A DNA stretch of 64,000 bases from Taxillus chinensis. Taxonomy: Eukaryota; Streptophyta; Magnoliopsida; Santalales; Loranthaceae. The position numbers were made by a program, and so were the translations under genes. Position 1 is the stretch's first letter, and each line of letters begins with the position of its first letter. Below are positions 25,129 through 36,113 of this stretch, piece by piece. Location of the stretch: assembly GCA_023512835.1 (NCBI GenBank), contig CM042084.1, positions 53,919,031-53,983,030 of the forward strand, read 5' to 3'. The notes below the pieces were generated by a model. It made no database searches, was not told where the DNA came from, and was given only the letters and a program-made list of their open reading frames with translations.

Positions 25129-25961
25129 AAACAATTGAAGGAAGGGATCTTCATTAACCAAGCTAAGTACACACGTGACTTAATCAAGAAGTTTGACATA
25201 GAAGGTTCATCTCCGTCAAGACTCCTATGCCAGTCGATTGCCAAGTTAGACCCCGATGCGAAGAGAAATCAGTAAATGTGTGACAGAAGTACGGAGAGAT
25301 GATAAGATCCTTACTGTAACTTACAGCAAGTCGCCCGAACATTATGGTTGCAACTTGCATCTGTGCAAGATATTAGGCGAATCCCAAAGAGTCACATATG
25401 CTTCACGTCAAACGGATATTAAGGTATCTCAAAGGGACCGTGAATTTGGGACTCTGGTATCCAAAGGAGTCCAACTTCACCTTGGATATTATGTTTTCGG
25501 ATATTCTGATGCTGACTTCACCAGGTGTCGCATTGACAGGAAGAGCACAAGTGGTACGTGTCACTTCTAGGAAACATATTAATTTCATGGTTCGATAAGA
25601 AGCGAGAATTCCGTATCAACCTCTCTCTGCGAGGCGGAATATATAGTTTGAGAGTTGTTGCGCATGCCTTCTCTAGATGCAAAATCAACTTACTGACTAT
25701 GGTTTCAACATGACATCAGTTCCACTCTACTGCGACAACACCAGTGCAATTGCAATCAGCAATAATCCTGTCATGCACCCAAAGACTAAGCACATTGAGG
25801 TCAGGTATCACTTCATTCGTGACCATGTTCTCAAAAAGCATATATCTCTGGAACATGTTGCAATTGAAGATCAATTAGCAGACATACTTACAAAGCCCCT
25901 ACCTGATGCAAGATTCTCTGAACTACTCTTAAAACTAGGTATGCTTGACTTTTCTAGCTAA
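25129..25961 (+). pseudogene. pol: E1 pol: end of reverse transcriptase and RNase H
   Basis: Continuation of the frame interrupted at 12439. It starts with KEGIFINQAKYTRDLIKKFD, the piece that follows FLGIEV in copia reverse transcriptase. Frameshifts follow, then an intact RNase H end at 25677-25961: VPLYCDNTSAIAISNNPVMH, KTKHIEVRYHFIRDHV and ADILTKPLPDARFSELL, ending TAA at 25959-25961. These are the standard copia RNase H motifs, and the final stop is the natural end of pol. Confidence 0.88.
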
Positions 25962-27673
25962 CTTCTCATTTAAATTACTCAACAAGTAGTTTTTCTTGAA
26001 CATGCATTGTGTATTTATTGAAAGTGCAAGACTTATCTTGTGCTTAACGCTAATAGGTCTTTACTTGATTGACTTGCTTCATGCTTCTGATATTAATCTC
26101 ATTTTTTCATTATGGGAGGATGCTTGTGTCTCCAGGACTACGATGCGGTAAAGCAAACATAATTAACTTTATATGAATAAAACATCCTTAGGACTTCATG
26201 ATTCATTCTTTCGTCTATCACCACATGTTTAATGATTTCTCATTTTAATTGGAATTTCTAACATGCCTTTGTTGAAGAATGAAAAAGGGTTAGCTCGGAA
26301 TGTCTGGTGGTTGCATTCATTGTTGCATCCGATCAGCTCCGCAAGTGGAGTTTTATCAAGGATAGGCAGCATTTTCTCACGAATCATTCCAAGCAAGGAA
26401 ATGTCCATCGAGAGGATCGCATGGTCTAAGGAGGAGAAAATGCTTTAACTATTAATCAAGTAATACCCTCCTTATATGTCTCGTGACCTCTTCCTTGGAT
26501 GTCTATCCCGAGGGGGAGTTGTTCCTCGAGAGGATCGCACGATCTAAGGGGGAGCAAATGTCCTGAACCCCTAATATGTCTCGAATACTCCCTCCCTCCA
26601 AACTCTCATTTGTCGATCCGACTGGATATGCATTGTTGAATCGGAATTGTGGCGTGATAAGATGTCCTTCCTCTTCATCTTTTGTATTTTAGCAATTACA
26701 ATCAAACCGTTTACTCATCCGGCATGTGTTCTTTCTTTCACACTCACTCATGAATCCTTGGTTGAATAAATTCATATAGAATTAATTAATCTTAGCTACC
26801 ACTGTCAGTATGGAGGATTCACTATGTTGACTAAAATGAACTTATGTGTTTATCATTTGTCATATCCATTTTCTTCAGTAGACTGATGATAATTCCTATA
26901 TATGTCTTGTTACTATTCTTTCATATGCATACGTTCTTGTTTCTTCATAGTTCAGATTATGATGTTTTTACTTAAACCATTTGTTCCATATCCGTACTAA
27001 CTCAACCTGTTAAGTCTTCTGTTCTTTTAGTTTAAACTTTATGAAGCTACAGGTTCAGATTTTCTTTGCACTTCATTGCTATATTAAGTCTGATGTCTTG
27101 GATTTGAAGTATTGTGGTACTCTTCTCTATTCTGACTTCAAGACAGCAAAGGAATCTTCTTCTTCAGTACTTTCTTATTACGGACTCAGTTTGTCTATCA
27201 TCCGGATATAGTTCACATGGACAATATCTAGCCCAGATGAGAGTCGGTTTAATTCCTCCTGACTCTTGGAATTCTCAATTCGCGATAAACCAAGTGATTA
27301 TCTTTCATCGCATCTTTTTGAGGAGGAATAATGATGGTTCATTAAATGCACGTCTCGAGCCCGGTAATTTGTCTTTTCAAAATTCGGCAAGATGCATACA
27401 ACCTGTCATTATTGCATGGTTAGCACGGTCGCCACGTCATTAGTGTACTCGACGGCGCTAATACATCAAGTCTAATGACATCGGATTGTCAGGCGGATCA
27501 CTGCTCATCTCGCTTAACCCCGAGACCCGCTGGCATCCACGGAACGGGTCCTATTTATCCTGAACTCTCACGCTAGCGCGAGGCTATTGCTTTCACTTCT
27601 AAGAACCCTAAACCCTCGTTGCTCTCTATTCTCCAAAGACCTCCCTTTCCTTCTCCTAAATCTTCAAATTACA
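25962..27673 (+). other. E1 spacer between pol and third ORF, with repeated purine-rich motif
   Basis: About 1.7 kb without coding sequence. A motif reading ATCGAGAGGATCGCATGGTC followed by TAAGGAGGAGAAAATG lies at about 26406-26445. A second copy, TCGAGAGGATCGCACGATC followed by TAAGGGGGAGCAAATG, lies at about 26527-26561. The purine runs resemble polypurine tracts. The same pair occurs in E2. Confidence 0.65.
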
Positions 27674-29998
27674 ATGGCATCTCCCGCTCTCTACGGCGTT
27701 GTTCTTGGCCATCTTGTCGGCCGGGGCCGGCATTTCCGACCATCCTGCCTGGCTCGACGAGGTTCGCTCCTTGCTAGCCTCCGGTGGCCTCATCGACATC
27801 GTCTCGCCCTGGCTGATCTTCTTATTTCAGATGTCCGGTGTTTCTATGAGCACTTCGAATACAGTGACCAGTTTATTGTCTCCTGTATCCGAGGTCAACC
27901 CCATTAAGATCACCCCTCAAGTGATCCGTGACGTCTTCCATTTCCCAATCGATAGTGATTACAAGCCGAGGGCTCAAACCACGGCTACTGCCATGGGATG
28001 TCCCTCCAAGGTGAAGGAATACAAGCTGAAGTCTTTTCAAGGCCCCTATCACTGTATGGACACCATACTCAGCCGGTGCTTACTGGCTCACTCTACGGCT
28101 CTTGACTCAGTCCCGTATGATTTGCTCCTGGCGATGTACGTGGTCTTTCAGCAATTGTCTCTTGACTGGGGCAATTTTCTATTTCGGGTGATGCGGAACA
28201 GCAAATGGAATTCGTCTTTCGGACGGATTCTCTCACAAATTTTCAAACATCTACGTCATGCGCACTTCCGAGACCGGTTGACGATTCCCTTCCCATGAGA
28301 ACTTTTACTTTCGTCATCTCACCTCCGATGGGACGCTCACTGTCCGCTGTCCTCCTGTCTCTCATGCACGCGTTGTTGTATTGGAACATCAAGATAGTTC
28401 CGTTGGTGACCCAGCCCCCAGCTCGGGTCACGAGGTTAGCCCTACACACCAGTCTTCCCGCATCCGGTCCATTGCCGCTCCGGCAAGCTCCCGCGGTTCG
28501 CAGCACAGCGTTCGCACTGATCCTTCTGATGTTGCAGGGCCCTCTCAGCTGCTTCATCATGAGACTGTTTCTTCAGCCCCTCCTGCTGATGCCCCTGCTT
28601 CTATCCCTCCCTGCTGCCGATAATGTCGCTGATGCTCCCACACCCGCCTCTTCGATGACTCACCATTGCTGCCGTCATCGCTGACATACCTACCTCTCCT
28701 CCAGCCGCCTCTCCAGCAAGCATTGTTGATCCTCAAGACTACCTCGACCATCTTCCCACCGATATCCTGACTGATTGTTGGCTCCGTTTCAGCCTCGCCC
28801 ACACTGCAAACATCCCTGAATCTGCTCTCCGGGTTTATTGCACCAAACATACCCAAATCCCAAACGCCATGATTGCTTGGAACTGTGAACACGGCTTTCT
28901 GACGCTATCTCTGCTTCAGGCCGCACCTCCTACTGCTGCTGCCTCTTCCGGACCTACTCACGACACACAAGACTCCTATCCCCCGCTCGAGGCTGGTCCC
29001 TCCACTCCTCGCGGACATTCCCACCATTGACCTCTCCGGTCCAAAGTGGCTCCGCTACACACTGCTCCTGCTGGCGATAACCCACCATTCTCTCCACTGT
29101 CGACTTCTCCGCCCTGCGCACTCCTGCCCCTCTACATGCGGGGGAGTCCTCAAAGGCTCCTGATTTTGGCCTTGGGCGTACCTCTTTTGCCACGATCCTA
29201 TCCGAAGCCACGGTCTCTGCTCAGCTAGATCGTATTGCGGAGGACAATCGATCCCGGGCCCAAGTCATTGCTGATAAAGTTGATGAAATTAGGACCCAGA
29301 TCCTTTCTGCTCTCTCCAACTCCTCTCTCTCACTGTATTAGAAGCTAGACCTTATTGTCCAATCCCTTTCGGGACTGTCCACTTCCTTTCGGGATCTGAC
29401 TCAGGTTGTAGGTCGTCCCTCTCGCCCTCCTCGCTGATCTGCCAAACAGGGGGAGAATGCCCCATCTGATCCATCCCCTTCCACTACTGCTCCTGCTACT
29501 ACTGACGTTCCCAGCCGAAGACCTGCACTTACTCTTCTTTCGGGCCTCCCGGTTCCCAAACGCAGTCACTTCTCTGGACTGTCTAGTGCTGCTCCAACTC
29601 CTTCTGACTACCCCAACTCCTCCACTGCGGCTCCCTCCTCATCCGCTCAGGCTCCGCAAGTCACGTTTCTCCCATCATACGTGGAACTGGACCCATATGA
29701 TACAGATGGGCGTGTACATGCAGCCATGTTAGCATATGCGAGTGCTGCTCCCTCCACCCCAAAAAGGTTTTTGTCATCTCTGTCCCCTTTCTCCCCTACA
29801 GACATAAGCATCTTACTGTCAGAGAGAGGACAGTTCTCCACTGATGACATTGACAACTTTACCTTGGCGGTGAAGGAAGAGATGAGGTTGTTCCCCACCA
29901 TGTACCAAGAAGAGCATCTGATCGATATACTACCTTGTTGGCTTGATCACTATCTTCCCGAAATGGACTTCCTTGAGCCCTCATCAATGGAACAGTGA
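27674..29998 (+). pseudogene. E1 third ORF downstream of pol (env-like position, function unknown)
   Basis: Starts MASPALYGVVLGHLV at ATG 27674. A frame change near 27715 leads into a long frame (to 28298) with ITPQVIRDVFHFPI, KVKEYKLKSFQGP and LLLAMYVVFQQLSLDW. Later frames hold TFVISPPMGRSLSAVLLSL, IPESALRVYCTKHTQIP, a coiled-coil-like DRIAEDNRSRAQVIADKVDEI with KLDLIVQSLSGLSTS, a Ser/Pro-rich region and an intact tail (29681-29998) ending EPSSMEQ. Block order and wording are shared with E2, so this was a real protein of roughly 700-800 residues. An ORF in this position is typical of SIRE/Maximus elements, where it is called env-like. The N-terminal half also resembles the 'putative plant transposon protein' domain from memory. 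No convincing signal peptide or membrane span was seen. Confidence 0.7.
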
Positions 29999-30580
29999 GA
30001 ACAAGTAAGCCATGGAAAGATCTTACAACCGTTCTCATTCCATACAGGATCAGCACTCCTCATCACATGCTTGCCGTCTTCTATCAAGGATAGGAGAGTT
30101 GTTCTCATGACTCCCACCAGGTTGTGGGACACCAAATGAGAAGAAGCCAGACTTGGACCATCGCTCCGGACTGTCGGATCTTGTCGAGGCAGTGGAGTCT
30201 TCGAATCAATTGGTCAACCTCTTACGCCTCCCAATGCTCTTCTCAACTCGACATTTCTGAGCAAAGGAGAAGTTCCCCAATAACCTGACGGAGAAAGCTA
30301 TAGAGCCTATGTCTGCTACTTTATTAGGCACCATTTGAAGTATGATCCTAACTGGAAATATTTTTTTATGTGTACTAATGAACAGCCTAAGCGACTAAGG
30401 GAGTAGGTAGCAACTAAGATCTTCAAGTACAGTAAGCCTTAGAATTCTTAATATAACTTTTGTACTAAGGTTTACTTTGTATTATAGTTGTTGACATAGT
30501 GGAATTTTTTGCTATCCTTGTCTTTGTGTATATCTTGCTGTCTAACCAGATCAGATTACAAAGAGTTTGGCATATCCATA
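29999..30580 (+). other. E1 3' noncoding region
   Basis: AT-rich sequence between the third ORF and the polypurine tract. No gene or repeat recognised. The equivalent E2 segment is 13705-14274. Confidence 0.6.
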
Positions 30581-30591
30581 TTGGGGGAGAT
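30581..30591 (+). other. E1 polypurine tract
   Basis: TTGGGGGAGAT immediately before the 3' LTR, the expected plus-strand priming site. Identical core in E2. Confidence 0.88.
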
Positions 30592-31918
30592 TGTTGGATC
30601 AAACCCATAATTTGGATGATGTTGTTAAAAACCCTATGTAATTTGATTTGAGATGTTTCATGTTTATTCTAAGCTTCGGAAGATAAAATCCTAAACTAGA
30701 CTTACACTCAGAGAGCAAAGCGAAGGACAGGATATATAATCCTGATCCGGATTATCATGAGTGTCATCAAACACTTGGTAAATAACCAAGTCTTCATCCG
30801 GTGTAAGGACCCTTCATGCAAACTAATCACTTGACAAAACGACTAAGGAATCCGCGTTTTTATTTGGACTAAGTCAATTTATGCGGAGTGAGAATCCGAG
30901 TCCACAACATGTACGGAGTAAGAGAGATTTATTACGGAGAAAGAAATTAAGTCTTTCTCTCTAGCTGTCTAAGGAAAAGAATATACGGACTAAGGAATCC
31001 GAGTCTTTCATTCGACGAGTAAGAAATGGCTGGTGCGGAGTAAGGACAACTAATGCGGAATAAGGAATCCGAACCATTACTAAAGCGGAGTAAGGAACTC
31101 ACGTAGAGTAAGGAAGCGCTGATGCGGAATAAGGATTCCGTACATATACTTCATGCGGAGTAAGGAAGCGGTAATGCGGAATAAGGATTCCGCACATTTA
31201 CTTCATGCGGAGTAAGGAAGCGCTGACACGGAGTAAGGATTTTAGGACTTCATTTACACGAGTAGCAACAACCGATACGGAGTAAGGATCCGAGCTTCGT
31301 TGATACGGAGTAAGGAAATCTACACCGGACTAAGAAGACGCTACTTCAACTTATCCATACCGCATTTATGTTATCAGCTCATTGTGTCTCGATGTAAGAC
31401 AAACTCATTGAAGACCCAAACTTGTCCTACACGTGGAACACTCGGAGATGTGGATGCAGTCCCAAATGCAATTGGAATCAAGCGAAGTAATTCAATACAC
31501 TTATGCTTCCAATATTTTGAGCTCCACATCCGTAGCAGGTATAGCAGAAGCATTTTCAGAGAAGAACTTAATGTTTACACAATGCTTGGAAAATATAGTT
31601 CCAAGATAGATTCCTAGGATGTCTATATATATCTGTAGTGTTGTATATCTAACAAGAGGCGTGCATACATTGTAAGAACTGATACACGCGAGTACATGTG
31701 CAAAACAGAGATAAACTAGCCAGTGTGTGTGTGACTTGAAAAAGAGAGTACTGTTGTAATCAACTGTAATTATCTTCAGATAATAAAACAAAATACTTTC
31801 ACTATCTGGTTATCTTCCGCACTGAATATTTCTTTTAACCAGAATTAGTGTTGTGCCTGAGTGAGAAAGAATTTTAAGTAAGAGCCTATTCACCCCCTCT
31901 AGGTCCCGGGGACCAATA
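30592..31918 (+). repeat. E1 3' LTR (1327 bp)
   Basis: Copy of 3267-4562. It is longer mainly because a 52-bp unit beginning ATGCGGAATAAGGATTCCG is present twice (31122-31173 and 31174-31225) where the 5' LTR has one. Ends CCAATA, then GACTT. Confidence 0.92.
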
Positions 31919-34348
31919 GACTTTCTTCTACACCATAAATCATAAGGTGTACGATTAGCTCTCGGCCTCATTATTATTCCGTTTAATAGGTGTATTTGTA
32001 TCCTCGTTGTCTCTATCCAAAATCTTGTATGCAGATTAACTTCCGTGAATAAGGTTCTGTCCATTTCAATGACGGTTTTATTCTTCCTCTCAATAACTCT
32101 ATTTTGTTAAGGAGTTCTTACTGCTGACAACTAATGGTATATCCCACGCTTGCTCAAGTATTTTTTAAAGGTTATTTGTGAATTAAGTACATGATACAAG
32201 TTCTTCGATGAAATCATCCACAAAGAGGATGAAGTATTTCTCACTATTGAGTCCCTTGTTCCTCATAGGTCCACACAAATCAATATGTACAATATCTAGA
32301 GCTACTTCAAAACTATACTCTTTTACTTTGTAATAAAATCTGGACTGTTTTACATGTTGGCATATCGAGTAGACATGCTCTCTATCTCTTCTTATGTCTA
32401 AGATATCTCTAATAGCCTTACAATTTACAAGCCTTCTCATATTCTTTTGATTAAGATGTCCAGTATTCTATTTCGAGTTCAATTTCTTCAATTTTTGTTA
32501 TATAATAGCTACGGGTCGTGTTCTCATCTATTACATACAAGTCCCTATCTATCCTTTTTCAAGCTGCTATTGTGTTGCCATTCTATCCCTTCACTTGGCA
32601 ACTAGTTTTTATAAAGGTCACTTCATGGCTTACATCACAAAATTGACTAACGGATGCTAGATTGTATTTTAATCCTTCAACATGCAAGACATCCTTCAAT
32701 TTACTCTTTTCCCGTTTGGCAGATCCTATCCACTTAATTTTTAGAGAGCTATATCATTGCCAAATTTTACTTTGTCAGATTTGTCCTTATTCATATTTGA
32801 CAATTTATTTACATCACCTATCATATGACCCAAATATCCACTGTCAAGGATCCACTGTCTATCTTGATATCTTATTTTAAAGTATTCTCAACAATATGAA
32901 CTACTTCTTTCTCTTTAGCTTTGTATACTTGTTTTACTTTATACTTAAAGCATTCCCTTGAAGTTTTGGCTCCCTCTTAGTCTTTTGAGATAATGTTCTT
33001 TCCTTTACTTTTTTTCTTTTCATAGTGCTCTACCTCTTATTTTGCTTAGGAATAATGGGACTCTCTGCACTATTGTGTTAAGTGCCACACTTCTCACAAA
33101 CTTCCAAATTTGCAAGTATAGCAAACTTGTTGTTCGTGGAAATGAACTTGGCTTTCACTAATATGATTTTTCATCATGTCTTTGCTTCTAACAGTAGTTG
33201 CATAAACTTTTAACTAGTCTTTCCTTTTCAATTTTGTACAAGTTTAATTGAGATGCCTTCAACTCAGTTCTAGGTCCTTACACTGGATACCTTCACCAAC
33301 AAAATCTAGCTATATGGCCTCATATCGCACAATAGTAGCGAGTGGCCCTAAAACTAGGTTTTTCTGAACTTCAAGTCTTCTTCATTAAGATCTTGGCATT
33401 CATAATTCATTTCACAAATTTCTTTTATTCTTCACTAAGAGGTACCCTTTCCTTCATGGAAATGACATTTGCATTAGATGATTGAACATCTTTCTTCACG
33501 TTCAAGGAGCACACGGATTTCTAAGCACTCTTGATCACTCCACAAGTCTTAAAATGGTCATTCAGGTATCTTTTCATCATGGCAGTTGTTTTCGCACCCT
33601 ATCCATCTTCTCATCATTCACACTAGCCACGGTAGTGTCCTTGATCTTCTCGGTGCTCTCACTCGTTGTAGTGGCATCCTTCTGCTCCTTATGCTCACCG
33701 ACCATTAGTACTAACCTTCTTCGCCGCCTATGGTGTCATGGCTGTCTTGATCTAGGAACTCTTGGAGATTGAGACTTGTGTAGTTTGGTCTTTGAAGATC
33801 TTTATCGAAGATATATAAGTTCCTCCTAAAGACCTTGGATTTTGGTGTCTCTGGTGATGAGTTCCTGCAATAATGTCATCATATATCTTGATTTTCTCCT
33901 CTAACTTGAGCTTCAAGTCGACAATTTCCTCACAAAACTTTTTTGATTCCTATAGACGTGATCTTTCTTCATTCTGACCTCTTTGATCTCCTCCCTTAGT
34001 TCCTTTATGCTCTCCCTTGAGTTGCTTGATCTTGATTCCTCTTTTACATCTCTTTTGTAGCAAGCTCAAGCTCTTCCTCAATCAAGTTCTTCTTCTTCTC
34101 GCCTCCTCCTCTTTCTCTGAGGCTATGCCTGATTTTCTACCTTTATTCTGGTGACGAAGACACAATATGATGAGCATTCCTCCTCATCAGATGCAGTGAA
34201 TTCTGCTCATGTAGTTCTTGTGTGAGCCCTTCTTCTTCTATGGAGCTGCTAGTCTCATTGCGGAAGTGCTTCTTCTAAATGATGTTTTCTTTCATTTAGT
34301 ATCCTCAACATCTGAGGTTTTATCATCTAAATCTTCAGCCTTCAATCT
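31919..34348 (-). pseudogene. pol: C0 gag tail, protease and integrase
   Basis: Minus-strand copia polyprotein, decayed. From the right: a lysine/glutamate-rich coiled-coil gag tail (about 33500-34348), a second zinc-knuckle remnant with GHIARFC (about 33300-33350), the protease motif WILDSGYLGHMIGD with intact DSG (about 32800-32860), the integrase zinc region VYSICQHVKQ and core start VHIDLCGPM (32183-32440, one open piece), and the TPYDLWCRRK motif ending at the E1 boundary. Stops and frameshifts occur throughout. The next piece of the same protein is at 3168-3266. Confidence 0.82.
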
Positions 34349-34717
34349 TGGAACGGGAATTGGTAAGGCTAAGCTTCGATTGTGACGAGGTTAAAAACCC
34401 CACTTCAAAATTGGGAGGATTGCCTAAATCACCACTTAGACGGGCAAGGTCTAAGATACAGAATAAAGGAAGCATTACACAAAATTTCAACCTTTACAAT
34501 CATTCAAATGTTGCTCATTCAAGTTACGTCCCTTCCAACACATTGGAAGCCCCATATATAGGCTCCAAAATACAAAGAGTATAAAAAACCTAGTTAAAGG
34601 AGCCTACAAATTGAATAAAATGCCATATTTAGCTAATTTTGAATTTGAAGTAAAAGCCATTAATTTAAAATGGGTAGAGGGAGCGTGGGAGGCCTGCGGC
34701 TTGGCGCCCCTAGTACA
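34349..34717 (-). repeat. G1 3' LTR
   Basis: Starts TGGAACGGG and ends TAGTACA on the plus strand. Near-identical to 39000-39369. The purine-rich complement of ACTCCCCGGGTTGG (34719-34732) next to it is the probable polypurine tract. Confidence 0.9.
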
Positions 34718-34732
34718 TACTCCCCGGGTTGG

Positions 34733-36113
34733 AGAGAACTCATCCTCGAGTTCAAGGCTCATTTTGACCAAAAAAAATGGAGACAAATTGGCCACATTAA
34801 AAATAGGCTGAGACACCATAATGTCCAGGGAGCTTGACCTTGTAAGCATTGTCATTGATTTTTGCTACAATCGAGAAAAGGGACGATCTGCTTGAGGCGA
34901 AAGTTTGGCATTCAATTGATTAGAAACCTTTCTTTTCGCAGATGGGTCCATACTAGGTCTCCAACATTCTACACATTCTTCTTTCGATGTTTATCATGCC
35001 TAGATTTGTATCGTTGAGTTTGCTTATTGAGTCGATCATGGACCTCTTCCTGAATTCTCTTAACTTCTTTGGCCCTCGGGCTCCGCATCCCCACTGAATT
35101 GGTGAGTTGTGGGTAAGGGAGTCAAATCTAAAGGGCTAAGGGGACAACCTGCTATAGACTACCTCAAATGTGCTTTTCCCCTTTGCTTGAGTGGTTGAGT
35201 TATTGTAGGCAAATTCATCCCTGAGCACACACGAGATCCTACTGTCAGCAGTTTTTGCCCACAAAGCTTCGAGGCATTTCCCAAAATTCGTTGATAGCTT
35301 CGGTTGTCTATCGGTTTGGTGGTGGTAGAACTAAATTGGAGTCGAGTTCTCATTTTCGTCCACAAGGTTTGCCAAAAGTGACTTACAAACTTTACATATC
35401 GATCAGAGGTGATAGTTTTTGGGACTCCGTGGAAGCGCACAATTTCCCAAAAATATAAGTCAGAGATGAGAAGCATCATTAGTCTTATGGCATGCAATAA
35501 AAGGAGCCATCTTAGAAAACTTATCAATGACGACTATGATTGAATCCTTGTGCCGTTGAGTTCGTGGACAGCCAAGGACGAAACCCATGCTAACATCTTC
35601 CCAGGGAGATGCTGGGATAGGCAATTGCATATATAATTCGGTATTTTGATGGACAGTCTTGGCTTGATGACAAACTTTGCATCTTTGGAGTGTGTTTATT
35701 GATGTGTTGCTCTAACTTGGGCCAATAGAACTTCTCCTTGACAAGAGCTAAGGTTTTATCTCGCCTAAAATGACCAGCTAATCCACTATCGTGGGCTTCC
35801 CATATAATTAAATCTCAAAGAGAGCTCTGCAGAATACATAATTGGTTACCTTTAAACAGATAACCTTGTTGTCGATGGAATTACTGGTATGGATAAGAGT
35901 AGCTGCCCATATAGCACCAAAGTCAAGGTCTTTCTCATATAACTCCTTCATCGCCTTGAATCCTATCACTTTCGTTTGCAAAGAAGTGAGGAGAGCATGT
36001 CGTCAACTAAGGGCATCAGCTACACGATTCTGAACTCCAGACTTGTGTTTTAGAAGAAATGGATAAGCTTGAAGGAATTCACTCCAAGAGGCATGACGAC
36101 GGTTGATCTTTTG
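34733..36113 (-). pseudogene. pol: G1 integrase
   Basis: Frameshifted gypsy integrase. The clearest piece (35159-35527) has FHGVPKTITSDRYVKFVSHF with the second catalytic Asp, then WQTLWTKM and a damaged TDGQTE-type region. The C-terminal segment NAYKVKLPGHYGVSA is at about 34800-34850, followed by stops. No chromodomain could be confirmed. Confidence 0.75.

Larger units (their letters stand above)
3267..31918 (+). mobile_element. E1: SIRE/Maximus-like Ty1/copia retrotransposon with nested insertions
   Basis: LTR to LTR 28,652 bp. Removing the solo LTR at 6070-9038 and E2 at 12440-25123 with their target duplications leaves 12,989 bp, matching E2's own length of 12,684 bp. It starts TGTTGG and ends CCAATA. 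The flanks are AACTT (3262-3266) and GACTT (31919-31923), a 5-bp TSD with one change. Order: 5' LTR, tRNA-Met-type primer site, gag, protease, integrase, reverse transcriptase, RNase H, a 1.7-kb spacer, a third ORF, polypurine tract, 3' LTR. Large size, LTRs of about 1.3 kb and an ORF downstream of pol fit the SIRE/Maximus lineage. About 20 differences in the first 430 bases of the two LTRs (counted by eye) indicate an insertion that is not recent. All ORFs are broken. Confidence 0.9.

Noticed and set aside
27674..29998. Calling the third ORF a viral envelope gene
   Set aside because: No clear signal peptide, cleavage site or membrane anchor is visible in the readable pieces; only the position fits.
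3267..31918. A single giant 28.65-kb retrotransposon
   Set aside because: Two internal segments have their own termini and perfect TSDs (TTGTG, AAGTT); without them the element is 13 kb, matching its sibling E2.
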